Shown one piece after another: positions 35,870-45,803 of a stretch of 64,000 nucleotides of DNA. Origin of the DNA: Chrysemys picta bellii (taxonomy: Eukaryota; Chordata; Testudines; Emydidae); assembly GCF_011386835.1 (NCBI RefSeq), contig NC_088791.1:51789498-51853497 (forward strand), in the 5' to 3' direction. The number at the start of each line of letters is the position of its first letter. The first letter of the stretch is position 1. The notes beneath the pieces are model-generated. The model searched no databases. It was given only the letters and a program-made list of their open reading frames with translations, and was not told where the DNA came from. A program made the position numbers and the translations under genes.

Positions 35870-36660
35870 TTCATTCACACAATCATTCATTCAAGTTCTG
35901 TATAGGTGTTATAGTTACCAGCCTAGAAGTTGCTCATGCCAATTTACTGGACAGGGTATCTTGGTCATGAGGATTGTGCCGAGTCTGTGTCAGATGCACC
36001 TGATGCTCCTGGAGGCTGGCAGCAGAACCAGAGACTCAAAGTTATCAGTCTTTAGAGTCCATTCTTATAGGAATTAATTCCTATGTTAGTCTATGGGAGC
36101 TATTTCATTCTGCTGTTGCTGACTCAATCAGCAGATGACACATTCCTGTCCAAAGTGGCACATTCCTGGTGGCTCCCCACTGTCCAAAGTTTGTGTTTCT
36201 CATCCTTCCAGGTGATGGGGTGGATCCCAGTTTACCCTCGGATGGGGGGGGGGGGGTTGTCTGGTGGTTCTACTTGACACATTCTTCGGCCGATGGATAC
36301 TCCCTTTCTAGGCTGGCACCTCCCTAACCATTCATATACATCAAGCATTCATCAACATACATTCCATATCTTAACCATATTTTAATTTAATGTCTCCACC
36401 ACTTTCGGGGTGTGTGCTAATTCATTTGAGACTCTCGGCCCTTTAATCACAGAGAGTGGGGGTCTGTTCCTAAGAGCCATTGCTGTTACAATGAAGTGAA
36501 AGTCACTTAACGGCTTATAGCGTTTGTTTACATTGTATCAATTACTTCAAGAACAAAGTCAATTAACTTGTTTGTAAGTTTTACACAGTGATAAAGTATC
36601 TTTCACAGGACAGATACAATCAATGGTTTCTACAGACAGTAGCTTACAAGTTTTAACAGA
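35870..36660. repeat. Unclassified LTR-like segment
   Basis: This is a moderately GC block (for example CCTCGGATGGGGGGGG near 36237) between two AT-rich regions, with a poly-G run at 36243-36255. It resembles an LTR or leader rather than hAT DNA, but I found no paired copy in the window. Class is undetermined. Confidence 0.3.
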
Positions 36661-36670
36661 AGACCCAAGA

Positions 36671-36831
36671 GATTTTTGTACTTGGTGAAACTGTTGGATT
36701 TTAAAGTGGGGGGGGGGAACACAAATTATTTTTGTACTTGGTGAAACTGTTGGGTTTTAAAGTGGGGGGGGGACAAATTATTTTTGTACTTGGTGAAACT
36801 GTTGGGTTTTAAAGTGCGGGGGACAAATTAT
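36671..36831 (+). repeat. Tandem repeat, three units of about 52-58 bp
   Basis: Three consecutive copies of TTTTTGTACTTGGTGAAACT followed by GTTGGRTTTTAAAGTG, a poly-G run of varying length, and ACAAATTA. The units differ mainly in the length of the G run and in one C in the last copy, which points to recent duplication. Confidence 0.9.
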
Positions 36832-37304
36832 GGGGGGTCACTGTCACTTGGGGGAATCGCTGTTAGTACCTTCTTTAATATCCCTACACAACTGCATCTA
36901 AAATGATAGTACCATAGATTAACAACTATACTTTTTGCTCAAAAATGGGAATTCAAGAATAGTCCAGAAGGAAGACAGGCAGTCCTTAAGAAAGAAGTAT
37001 GAAGTAAAATAGTATGAAGGTAGATAGAAAGATTAACCTAAATAATCTATAGAGAAGCCCCTGTAACCCCATAAGATTGTGTCCCTAATCCATGAACTAT
37101 TGGAACTCATTTACAAAACTTTTCTTAAATATTCCATGAATATATTGTCTCATACTATAGAATTAGAATTTATAATCCCTATTCCATGATGAGAGATCTT
37201 TGAGCGATAATGTATCTTAATTTAAACTATAGATAGGTTTTTTCCTCAAAAAGCATTTTATCAAAAAAATCTGATTTAAATAAAAAAATCTGATTTTTTT
37301 TAAT

Positions 37305-37764
37305 TTAAAAAAAAAAACATTGATTTTTATCCACCCTTTTTAGTTCTCTTATAGCGCCTGTTCCTAAAACTCTATATTCATTTTCACCTCGACTCACAAG
37401 TCTGAACCTAACGTTCAGTACTGTTTGTACTCCCACTGTGAAAGTTATCTGTCGGCTCACATATACTCTTAGTTGCTCTCCATATCCAGTGTGAATTATG
37501 TATTGATCAGCGGTGGCAGGAGGTATCCAATTAATTCTCCCAATACTAGTATTAAGTATTGAAAATGATGATCTGGTATCCAGGTGACGTAATACCCCTA
37601 TTTGGATACCAGGCAAGTTCAATATAACAGACACCAATGGTGTTATTATCCATAAACAATTGAGAAATTACTAAATCAGGTATTTTTTCTAGTATTCCTT
37701 CTCCATCATCTTCGACTGAGCTATATACACTATCCGTCATTTGATCTAAAATATCTGAGTTCAT
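37305..37764 (-). pseudogene. Downstream domain of the unclassified retroelement
   Basis: Two overlapping minus-strand frames (37764-37552 and 37637-37305) look like one domain broken by a frameshift near 37.6 kb. It is rich in Val, Ile and Thr with little charge, as in a beta-sheet domain, and shows no RT or RNase H motif. It runs straight into the hAT end at 37338, which truncates it. Function is not recognised. Confidence 0.4.
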
Positions 37765-37929
37765 CCTCAGGTAGATTCAGGATATCTCCTCCTCCTGCCA
37801 TCTGACTTCCTTTCTCTGTGTTTTATGGAGAAATATCTAATTAATATTCCATGAATTTTAACTTACTTACTTTAACTCTTTTCTTAACTTATTTATTTTA
37901 CCTAATTTCTTACCAATTCTTAACCTATC

Positions 37930-38295
37930 TTATTCTATTTCCCATAAAACATTTCTCTCTAAATTTATGACACAATGTAACCATTGAAGAATATCCATTC
38001 CTACCATTCCTATCCCATTTGTATCTATCTCCATGATTCCAAACTGAATCCCTAGTATCTCTTTATTCCCTATACCTACTGCCAGTGGGATTGTTAGTGG
38101 TATATCTTGTATTATTTTAGATACTCCTTGCACCTCTGATGTTTCTAAGAACATCGGTGGGATAAGATTTCCTGAATCATATATGCTATTTAATACTGAC
38201 CACGCAGATCCTGATGAAATCTTCCATATATTGTATTTAAGTCTATTACTGGTCGACCATACTGGTCCTTCCATAGAGGAGTAATAACATGGCAA
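37930..38295 (-). pseudogene. Retroviral-type aspartyl protease-like domain
   Basis: The frame contains YDSGN at residues 39-43, with the catalytic DSG triad at 38170-38178, about 50 residues of alternating hydrophobic strands, then GMVGMDIL. The latter fits the conserved hydrophobic-G-x-D/N segment near the end of retropepsins. Spacing and length of about 110 residues fit a monomer that would act as a homodimer to process gag and pol products. The frame overlaps the upstream one, as expected if expressed by frameshift or as a remnant. It is not assigned to a viral genus. Confidence 0.6.
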
Positions 38296-38645
38296 GATCG
38301 TCCCATTACTAAATCATTCGAAACTGGAGTCTGAGATGGTTGAGTTTGACTAATTATATCTACAGTAGGTAGACTTTCTAACAATTTATCCATATCCTGT
38401 TCTGTGAATTCTGGTAACTCCAGCCACATAGATTCATCCCAGATCTCGTCCTGTGTCCCTTCCTTTTGCATTCTCTGATCTATTACATGCCAGGGTTGTT
38501 TCATTACTACATCATCCAAAACCGGAGTCTGGGATGATGGATTTTGACCAATACATCTATAACAGGCAAACATTCTAATAGTTCATCGATGTCCTGTTCC
38601 ACCCATTCTGGTAACTCCAGCCCTGAAGGTTCATCCCATATCTCG
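38190..38645 (-). repeat. 198-bp imperfect tandem duplication inside retroelement ORF
   Basis: 38289-38447 and 38487-38645 align at a constant offset of 198 bp, for example CTGGTAACTCCAGCC in both and CATCCCAGATCTCG against CATCCCATATCTCG. 198 is a multiple of three, so the duplication adds 66 codons without a frame change. The left copy lies in an open frame (38573-38190); the right copy has acquired changes that break the frame further up. The encoded unit is acidic with a short ELPEF-type motif. Confidence 0.75.
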
Positions 38646-39062
38646 CTTTCTTCCTTCTGCATTGTTTTGTCTGTTATTTCTTTCCTATTTTAAGAAAAAG
38701 ATTTTATTACTATTCTATCTCTCCTTCCCATTTCTTTCACTGAACCGAATAGAACCATTTTAATGCTTTTATTCTTTTGGTACCATACTTAGCACTTTAC
38801 TACCTAACTTATTACATACCTATTTACTAATCTTATTGTCTTATATAGATTAAATTAATATTAATAAATAATTATCCAAATGCTTATTAAATTTTACATA
38901 CACAGTGGGTCTCTCCTAGTCATCAGTTTGTGAATGTGTCACTCAATCAGCATGATTTTCTTTTTCTAATATTGGGCCGACAGGGGGCGCTTGGCCTCCT
39001 TATGCTCAATTTGGAGGGTGATATGGAGCTGTAAGTGTGCTCCTTCGATGATTTGCCAGTCT

Positions 39063-40064
39063 TCAAAGCAGTTCTTCTGTAGGAAGCCCATGAATTTGTT
39101 CTCTAGGTTCATAGTACAGCAATTCTCCCGATAGCCAATTTCTTCCTGGATTACTTCTCCTTTGTTTAAAAGGGAACCATTCTTCTATTTTTATTTTCCC
39201 CTTGATTTTGCCTACTTTGTTGATTTCTTTGACCTTTTGGATCATTATTACTAATGCCCCTTTAGATTTTTCTCTTGGGGGTGGCCACCCTTTCTGTATT
39301 TTACCTTTTACTTTTTCTGCATTGTTTAAAGCAATATCTGAATAACTACACACTACTGTTGTTTTTATTATTATTCCAAACTCTGAAACTACTGCTTCTT
39401 CAGACTGTAATACATTACACATTGTAGTGTTTTCCTGTTTATGCCTTGACCCCCAGGTACTACAAAATTTTGGGGTTTCCCTTTTCCATTGTTGCTTTTC
39501 AGGAAAACTCCTTAGAAAACTGGAATCCCCTCCTGGAAAGCGAGATTTACCTTCTTTTCTATTCCAGCTATTAGTATCACCTTCAAAGGAGAAGTCATAG
39601 AAGGTTCCTGAACTTGCACTAAAACTAACCTGGTTCTTCTCTTTTAATCCTTCTAATTTAACTTCTTTATTTACCATAGTTCTGCTTTCTTGAACTGTGT
39701 TGCTGACTGCCTGCATATCTTGCCATTGTTTCTGCAGGCAAGTTACTTTATACTGGCCATATGCATGGTCAATTATAGTCTGCTGATTTTCTGACCTTGG
39801 AACCACATCTACCACTGCTTGTGTAGTTATATATCTTTCCCTTAAATAACAATCTTGCTTCCCTAACCTTTTAAACCATTGCTTATCACAAGTATACTGT
39901 AGTTTTTCTATCTGCAATTCCTCGTTCAAACTTCTCTTCTGAAATATGGAGTTTTCAGCATCAAGCTGAGCCCTCTCCTCACAACCAAACTTTAGTTGCT
40001 GCTGAAGCAACTTACCCCAGTCTGAGGAATCTTTTAACCTTTCAGATTTATCTGTCTCAAACAC
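39063..40064 (-). pseudogene. Gag-like ORF of the unclassified retroelement, cut by PLE
   Basis: This is an open frame of 333 codons, the second longest in the window. It is rich in Lys, Gln and Glu; the first half is predicted helical or coiled-coil, the second half is basic (KGKIQKGWPPP-like). There is no CCHC zinc knuckle. The frame does not begin at 40064 naturally: it is interrupted there by a Penelope-like insertion, and on the far side (40890-41097) an open frame continues in the compatible register. A further portion may lie at 41412-41699. The role as a gag-type structural protein is inferred from its position upstream of the protease-like domain. Confidence 0.5.
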
Positions 40065-40078
40065 ACAAGGGTTAGCGA

Positions 40079-40600
40079 CCTGTCCTCGCTTACAGACAAC
40101 CCCCCAACCTAAAGCAAATACTCACCAGCAACCACACATCACTGAACAAAACCACTAACCCAGGAACCTATCCTTGTAACAAACCCCGATGTCAACTCTG
40201 TCCACATATCTATTCCAGTGACATCATCATAGGACCTAATCACATCAGCCATACCATCAGGGGCTCGTTCACCTGCACATCTACCAATGTGATATATGCC
40301 ATCATGTGCCAGCAATGCCCCTCTGCCATGTACATTGGCCAAACCGGACAGTCTCTACGCAAAAGAATTAATGGACACAAATCTGACATCAGGAATCAAA
40401 ATACTCAAAAACCAGTGGGAGAACACTTTAACCTGTCTGGTCATTCAGTGACAGACCTGCGGGTGGCTATATTACAACAGAAAAACTTCAAAAACAGACT
40501 CCAACGAGAAACTGCTGAGCTAGAATTGATATGCAAACTAGACACAATCAACGCCGGTTTGAATAAGGACTGGGAATGGTTGAGCCATTACAAACATTGA
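40079..40600 (+). CDS. Penelope-like ORF, C-terminal part with GIY-YIG endonuclease
   Basis: The frame is open from the insertion boundary to the TGA at 40598-40600, about 173 codons, so the first Met is irrelevant: it is the tail of a longer protein. It contains PPNLKQILTS-like linker sequence, a Cys cluster (PCNKPRCQLC), then the GIY-YIG domain with MYIGQTGQSLRKRINGHKSD and GEHFNLSGHS. In Penelope-like elements this nuclease nicks target DNA and the upstream RT copies the RNA. The RT is absent, so this copy cannot move on its own. A stop-free frame over 520 bp is notable for an element remnant. Confidence 0.85.
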   Translation, partial: PVLAYRQPPNLKQILTSNHTSLNKTTNPGTYPCNKPRCQLCPHIYSSDIIIGPNHISHTIRGSFTCTSTNVIYAIMCQQCPSAMYIGQTGQSLRKRINGHKSDIRNQNTQKPVGEHFNLSGHSVTDLRVAILQQKNFKNRLQRETAELELICKLDTINAGLNKDWEWLSHYKH

Positions 40601-40795
40601 ATCTATCTCCCCTTGTAAGTATTCTCACACTTGTTATCTAACTGTCTGTCTGTACTCGGCTAGCTTGATTATCACTTCAAAAGTTTTTTTTCTCTTAATT
40701 AATTGGCCTCTCAGAGGTGGTAAGACAACTCCCACCTGTTTATGCTCTCTGTATGTGTGTATATATATCTCCTCAATATATGTTCCATTCTATAT

Positions 40796-40889
40796 GCATC
40801 CGAAGAAGTGGGCTGTAGTCCACGAAAGCTTATGCTCTAATAAATTTGTTAGTCTCTAAGGTGCCACAAGTCCTCCTGTTCTTCTTTTT
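40796..40889 (+). ncRNA. Degenerate hammerhead-ribozyme-like motif in PLE tail
   Basis: Core elements appear in order: CCGAAGA (40800-40806, in place of CUGANGA, with U4 replaced by C), stem II GTGG with CCAC (loop GCTGTAGT), GAAA (40824-40827), then a minimal stem III GC-TTAT-GC (40828-40835) and the TC cleavage-site pair (40836-40837). Penelope-like elements of many animals are known to carry minimal hammerheads. The U4 to C change should abolish or strongly reduce cleavage. The same motif occurs in the right arm of the palindrome at 20.25 kb. Confidence 0.5.
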
Positions 40890-41760
40890 AAGGGTTAGCT
40901 AGTTCTTTCACAATCATAGCTGAGACATCTGTCCCTACTGTTTCAAGTATACCAGACATCTCAGCCTGTTCACTTGCGGTTGTATCCCTATTTAAGGATC
41001 CTATGGACTTTCCAATTGGTGTAAGGTTTCTGAGAAAGTTCCTCTGAATTGTTCTTTCCTCTATACAAATCAGAGGAATCTTCACCCCAAAGGTCAATTT
41101 CTTCCTCCCTTATTTCTGTAAGTAAAACTTTTATTGCACTTGCCCATCTAATGCTTTTTGTTTCCACTCTGCTACCTCCTGCCATAATTTATCTTGTTTT
41201 ATCTATGCCTCAACCGTTTCTTTTTGTTGAGGTAGCACAATGGCTTTCAGTCTTTCAACTTCTGTTTTCATGTTGACCAATTCCTTCAGTGAGGCAGCCA
41301 TCTGAGAATTGTACACCATCATAGTGGCCCTTAAAACTTCAACCTTAACCTTTGAATTAGCCAGTTCTCTGTGTAGCCTCTCTTTTTCCTCTGCTTTTAT
41401 TTTCCATTTGTTTATATCATTACTCTGAGATTGTTTACTGATTCCTTTTCTTCTAACTCCTGTTTGCTTAACTTTAAACTATTTACTTCCTTACATAAAA
41501 CTTCAGCTACCATTTGCAAACCTTGTAAAGCAGCTTGCTTTTTCTCCCTTTTACTAGGTTCCCCCAAGAAAATTCCTTTTTTCTTAGGTTTGACCCACTG
41601 TTCCCATTGCTTGCATAGTTGCTGATAAGCATCCAGTCCAATAAACAGATTCTCCTTCCATGGACCATGTCCTACTTTTCTAATTAAATCCTCTAGCATT
41701 ATCTCTGAAACTCCCTCGTGCCTCAGTTTCCCTTTACAGTCATTTTTGGAATACTGATTT

Positions 41761-43480
41761 CCAGATGTTACCCTTCTTATTAACTACTGTCACTTTGTAA
41801 TAGGGATACTGATATGTCGGCAGGACCACCCTGCTTCTTATGCACCAGCCCCTATACAAGCTGTACCTATGATAAGTTCTGCTACCTCTTATACCACTGA
41901 CTCTCTCTCTCAGTGATGTCGGTAGGAAACCTAAGCATAAGCGGAGATTGTGTTTGCTCTAGGCACTTGGGTTCCTAAATCTTGTAAATTTACAAAAAAA
42001 AAATAAAATAAAAGAATTGTGTGTGTGTGTGTTTTGTGTGTGGAGATGTTTATTGTTGAATCCAGCCACCTTCTAGAAAGGTCGCTAGATGTGCGTGCGG
42101 GCATATAAAATCTGGCCGGGTAATGAAAATAACCCAGGTATAATTACAACCTTGGTCACACCCAAGCTATGGGCCCTACTCGCTTCGGATACATACACGG
42201 CTGCCAGATGTGCAAGTGTGTCTGTGTATTTGTATAGGTGCAATCCTTATATCTGACCAGGCAGTGATTCTCACCCATGTATACTCTGCGTATGCAAAGC
42301 TCAACCTTGGCCATTCCTGAGTGATAGGTCCTACTCGCTTGAAACCTGTGCACGGATGTCAGACCCTTTTGAAATAAGCTTACTAACCTCCTCTTATGCA
42401 ACCAGCCACCAACCTTCTCCTTTCCGCCCAACCAGCCAGACTGCAGCTTCTTTCCACAGGTGCTATGCCCCCCATCCTCTGGGAGCAAGCAATTCTTTCT
42501 TCTCTCTGCAACCCACCAAAATCCTCCTTCAAAACCTTAACTATGCCTACATCCCTACAGCCCCTTACTGCAGGTGCACTATCTCCTTTTTAATCAGGGC
42601 TACCTTGAGCCCTCTCAGTGATTGCTCCAGGAGCAGACAACTCTATTGAATCTCTCTCTCTCTCAAACCCTACAAATCCTCAGAATAAAGCCTGCTTCTC
42701 TACAGCCTCTTGCTGTAGGTGCCCAACCTCAAAGTCAGCCTCCCTAGCCCTTCGGTTTCCTCCTAGGTGCCCGACTCTGTTTTCTGAGTTCAAGGGATAA
42801 GGTCTGCCTTCCGAGGCCTTGTGCTTCCTCCTTGGTGCCCGACCCCAGAACCTGCCTTCCCTAGACCATAGGTGCCCAGTTCTGTTTTCTGTATTCTCCT
42901 CCTGGCCTATTTACCTAGGTGTTTTCAATCAAAACTTCAATACAACAATTACTCTGTTTATGGATCCCTTTTTAACATGCCAATTCTATCTTTTGCCGGC
43001 TACAAATCTCTTTTTAGGATGCCTCTACCTTCTCGCAAGAGACGAACCCTTCTGTTTAGGGTGCCTCTGCCTTCTCGCAAGAGACCAACGCTAGAACCTG
43101 TTTTCCCTTGACCATGGGTGCTCAGTTTTAATAAATCAGTCGTCAAAGTGTAGCTGTGTTCCCTTGAGCACTCGAGATGACCTTCTAAAGCATAGCTGTG
43201 TTGCTTTGAGCACTCAAAATCACACTATAGCCTAACTTCTGAGGCTTTCTATTGCTTTCCCAATGTCAGGCCCCTATGACCATAGGATTATCCAGTTCCT
43301 CTAGATCAGTCTAAACAGTGTTTACTATGGTCATAGGATTAAAACAAAATTCTACTAACAATACTCATAACTACACATTTAACTTACCTTTTGTTATTGC
43401 TTGTTATCACCTACCTTTTCCCTACTTCAAAGGGCAAAAATCCTTTGTCACAATACCTCAGTGATTAGCTCCTGCTCAGC
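41761..43480. repeat. Pyrimidine-rich region with short duplications, class unknown
   Basis: CT-rich DNA with internal repeats. GGTGCCTCTGCCTTCTCGCA and a close variant (43017-43084) form two units of about 45 bp. TAGCTGTGTT...TTGAGCACTC occurs twice (43151-43172 and 43193-43214). GGTGCCCGAC and GGTGCCCAG units recur at 42769-42870. GT-rich runs lie near 42018-42041. The region could be the leader or LTR of the adjacent minus-strand retroelement, but I see no matching copy downstream. ORFs here are compositional. Confidence 0.35.
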
Positions 43481-43721
43481 CTGCTGCCTTCCATTTGTGT
43501 TTGTGTCAATCACAAGAAATCCATGAGATCCATAAATTTCATAGGGTGATGCTGGACTTGCTCACAGCAAGAGCTTATCTACCTTTCAGGAGGTTCCAGG
43601 CCGTTGGCACTTTCAAGCACCAGGTCACTTTCATAAGCTGGACTTCATTCAGAACTTCCCTTTCCCTACTCGGCCACATGGCCTCATGTGCACACATGAT
43701 GCTATTTGTTAGGCTCCATCT

Positions 43722-44006
43722 TTGTTGACTAAAAACCTTGCTTCTGTCCATGTACTCACCAGAGAGGGGAACATCAACAAGGTGATAATTTCATCCAGGG
43801 TTTTGCACTCTCTTGCCTGGTTGACAAAGCCAGAATATGTTCGGATGCGGATCTCTTTTCTCACACCGACTCCAGAAGCAACCATTGTTACAGATGCCTC
43901 TTCCTTAGGTTGGGCAGCTCGTATGGGAGATCATATAGCACAAGGCATCTGGAACCCTCTGGAGTCCAGAATGCTTATCAATTTACTAGAACTTAGGGTG
44001 CATTGA
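43722..44006 (+). pseudogene. DIRS RNase H domain fragment
   Basis: The frame contains ATIVTDASSLGWAARMGDH, where the Asp of TDAS is the first RNase H catalytic residue, and ends MLINLLELRVH, which corresponds to the catalytic Glu helix of DIRS-type RNase H. Downstream residues are lost in a frameshift. The enzyme would degrade RNA in the RNA-DNA hybrid. Confidence 0.75.
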
Positions 44007-44118
44007 GCCTGCCTTCTTCCCACTCATCCAATTCTGACACGTCCAAATAATTTCAGACAATATGCAAATTGTTTCTGTGTAAACAAGTGGGTGAGGGGAG
44101 GGGCTGAGATCCCCTCTC

Positions 44119-44257
44119 TCTTTGTATGTATCAGAGTAGCAGCCGTGTTAGTCTGTATCCGCAAAAAGAAGAACAGGAGTACTTGTGGCACCTTAGAGAC
44201 TAACAAATTTGTTAGTCTCTAAGGTGCCACAAGTACTCCTGTTCTTCTTTGTATGTA
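44119..44257. mobile_element. Penelope-like 3' tail, palindromic insertion with about 12-bp TSD
   Basis: 44165-44207 and 44208-44250 are perfect inverted copies (43 of 43) with no spacer. The left side continues outward through the reverse complement of CGGATACAGACTAACACGGC to about 44131. TCTTTGTATGTA occurs at 44119-44130 and 44246-44257. The right copy overlaps the arm end by a few bases, so the duplication includes microhomology. It interrupts the DIRS element. The same end sequence and layout occur at 20147-20396, but the arms are shorter and lack the hammerhead-like segment. Confidence 0.8.
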
Positions 44258-45008
44258 GTCAGTCAACTTCTGGAACTGGTGCATCAGCCCTCGCATAACC
44301 CTTTCAGCAGTATATTTACCATGGGGTGCACAGTTCTATAGCAGACAATTTCAGTAGACGTTTTTCTGCAAACTACGAATAGGAGATTCACAATTTTGTT
44401 CACTGTGAGGTGTTCATTCAATGGGGAGCACTGTCCTGCAACCTTTTTTGCCTCGGGTGAATAAGAAACTTCCCCTATACTGCTCCTGAGCCAGCTCTGG
44501 GCAAGGGCATGATGTGAGACGCCCTGCTGCTACCATTTCTCCCATTCCATTAATACCACAGAGCCCACAGAAAATCTGTCGGGACAGAACTCGAATCATC
44601 CTTATTGCTCCCAACTAGCTGAGACAGTTCTGGTTTATGGATCTGCTGAAGCTCTCAGCTTGGACACTCATAAGCATCCGCCCATTTCCAGACCTAACAC
44701 AAAACAAGGATACTTTTGAGAATCCCAGTCTGAAACTGCAGCTCAAAGCCTGGTATTTAGATGGGCGTTGGACATAGAGTGCTCGTGTTCCAGAATGGTG
44801 CAATCCATCCTCAATCAAAGGAAGAAACTCTACTAGGAGATATTATTCAGCAAAATAGAGTTGTTTCCTCTTTGCATTGCTGAGCCCATCTTTAAAATTC
44901 TGCTGGGATCCCTGCTGTTCTGGAATGTTTACTTATTCTTAAGTCTTTGAGTCTCTCTTTAGTTCTCTTCAGGTTCACTTAGCAGCAATCAGTGCTTTTC
45001 ATTCTCCA

Positions 45009-45803
45009 GTGGATAACTGCATGATCTCCGCTCACCCTGGTACAACTACATTTTTAAAGGGGCTTCGTAGCTCCTCTCCAGCATTAGTAAAGCTCATGCC
45101 CCAATGGGACCTCAATTTAATTCTTTTGTTTCTCACTAAATCTCCTTTCAAAGCTCTAGCCATATACTTTATGGCCTTTCTCATTGTCATAACATCAGCC
45201 AGAAAAGTCAGTGAGTTGGGGGCACTCATAGTGGACCCGCCATATACTACCTTCCATAAAGAGAAGGTCTTGCTATGGCACCCCCCAAAAGTTTATCCAT
45301 AAAGTAGTTTGAGTTTCATATGATGAATCAAACCATCCACTTGCCAATATTTTTTCCTAAACTGCATGCCTCTGATGAAGAGAGGTGGTGTCATTCTCTG
45401 GACATCTGAAGGGCATTGGCTTTTTATCTATGAAGAACACGAATTATTAGAAAGGCACCTAAACTGTTTGTTTCTGTAACGGAGAGATCAAGAGGTCAGG
45501 CTATATCTGTGCAGAGACTTTCAAAATGTATGTCTAGTAGTTGTATTATTCTCTGTTACCAACTAGCTCACATCTCTCCCCTGCAGGGGGTGAGTGCTTA
45601 TTCCATCAGAGCACAAACACTCTGCTTTATCTCTGAGAGACATATTGCTACTAGAGATATGTAGGGCAGCTACCTGGAGCTCCTTGCACACCTTCATGAG
45701 ACATTATGCTTTGGTTAAGTCTTCTACTGTAGATACTGCTGTGGGAACAGCAGTACTATACTCAGCTATCACTTCTGTATTATTGTACCCACCTCCTGTT
45801 TGA
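45009..45803 (+). pseudogene. DIRS tyrosine recombinase pseudogene
   Basis: 45009-45302 encodes the start of the catalytic domain (FLIVITSARKVSELGAL, the first conserved Arg helix in which an R of the RxSEL motif is preserved). 45594-45803 encodes the later part (EICRAATWSSLHTFMRHYAL), matching the C-terminal W..LHTF..HY region near the nucleophile. Stops and a frameshift lie between the two. In DIRS elements this enzyme integrates a circular DNA copy without a target duplication. Inactive here. Confidence 0.75.

Larger units (their letters stand above)
33292..37338 (-). mobile_element. hAT element remains (autonomous type), rearranged
   Basis: The left end CAGGGTGGATTTGATTTAAA (33292) and right end GATTTTTATCCACCCT (to 37337) are inverted ends of one hAT family. 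Minus-strand transposase fragments lie at 33935-35324. The right third (35.7-36.95 kb) holds a (CA)n tract and LTR-like DNA foreign to a hAT element. The 8-mers outside the two ends (TTCATATA and TTTAGTTC) do not match, so the ends may belong to different copies or one flank may have been lost. Confidence 0.6.
40067..40899 (+). mobile_element. Penelope-like retroelement, 5'-truncated, with 10-bp TSD
   Basis: The insertion (40077-40889, 813 bp) is flanked by AAGGGTTAGC on both sides (40067-40076 and 40890-40899). It carries the C-terminal part of a Penelope ORF (RT tail plus GIY-YIG endonuclease) and a 3' region ending GTGCCACAAGTCCTCCTGTT. The 5' end is truncated within coding sequence. It landed in the gag-like ORF of a minus-strand retroelement, so it is younger than that element. 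The open coding frame suggests a fairly recent insertion. Confidence 0.9.
37339..41760 (-). mobile_element. Unclassified retroelement (gag-like and protease-like), degenerate
   Basis: A minus-strand series of long frames runs from about 41.7 kb to 37.34 kb: a Lys/Gln/Glu-rich, coiled-coil-like gag-type region (41699-41412, 41185-40890, 40064-39063), a linker with a 198-bp duplication, an aspartyl-protease-like domain (38295-37930), and a following beta-rich-looking domain. The order gag then protease fits an LTR retrotransposon or endogenous retrovirus. No RT, integrase, primer-binding site or paired LTR was found; the downstream part stops at hAT sequence at 37338. A Penelope-like element interrupts it at 40077-40889. 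I cannot assign it to a named family. Confidence 0.55.
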
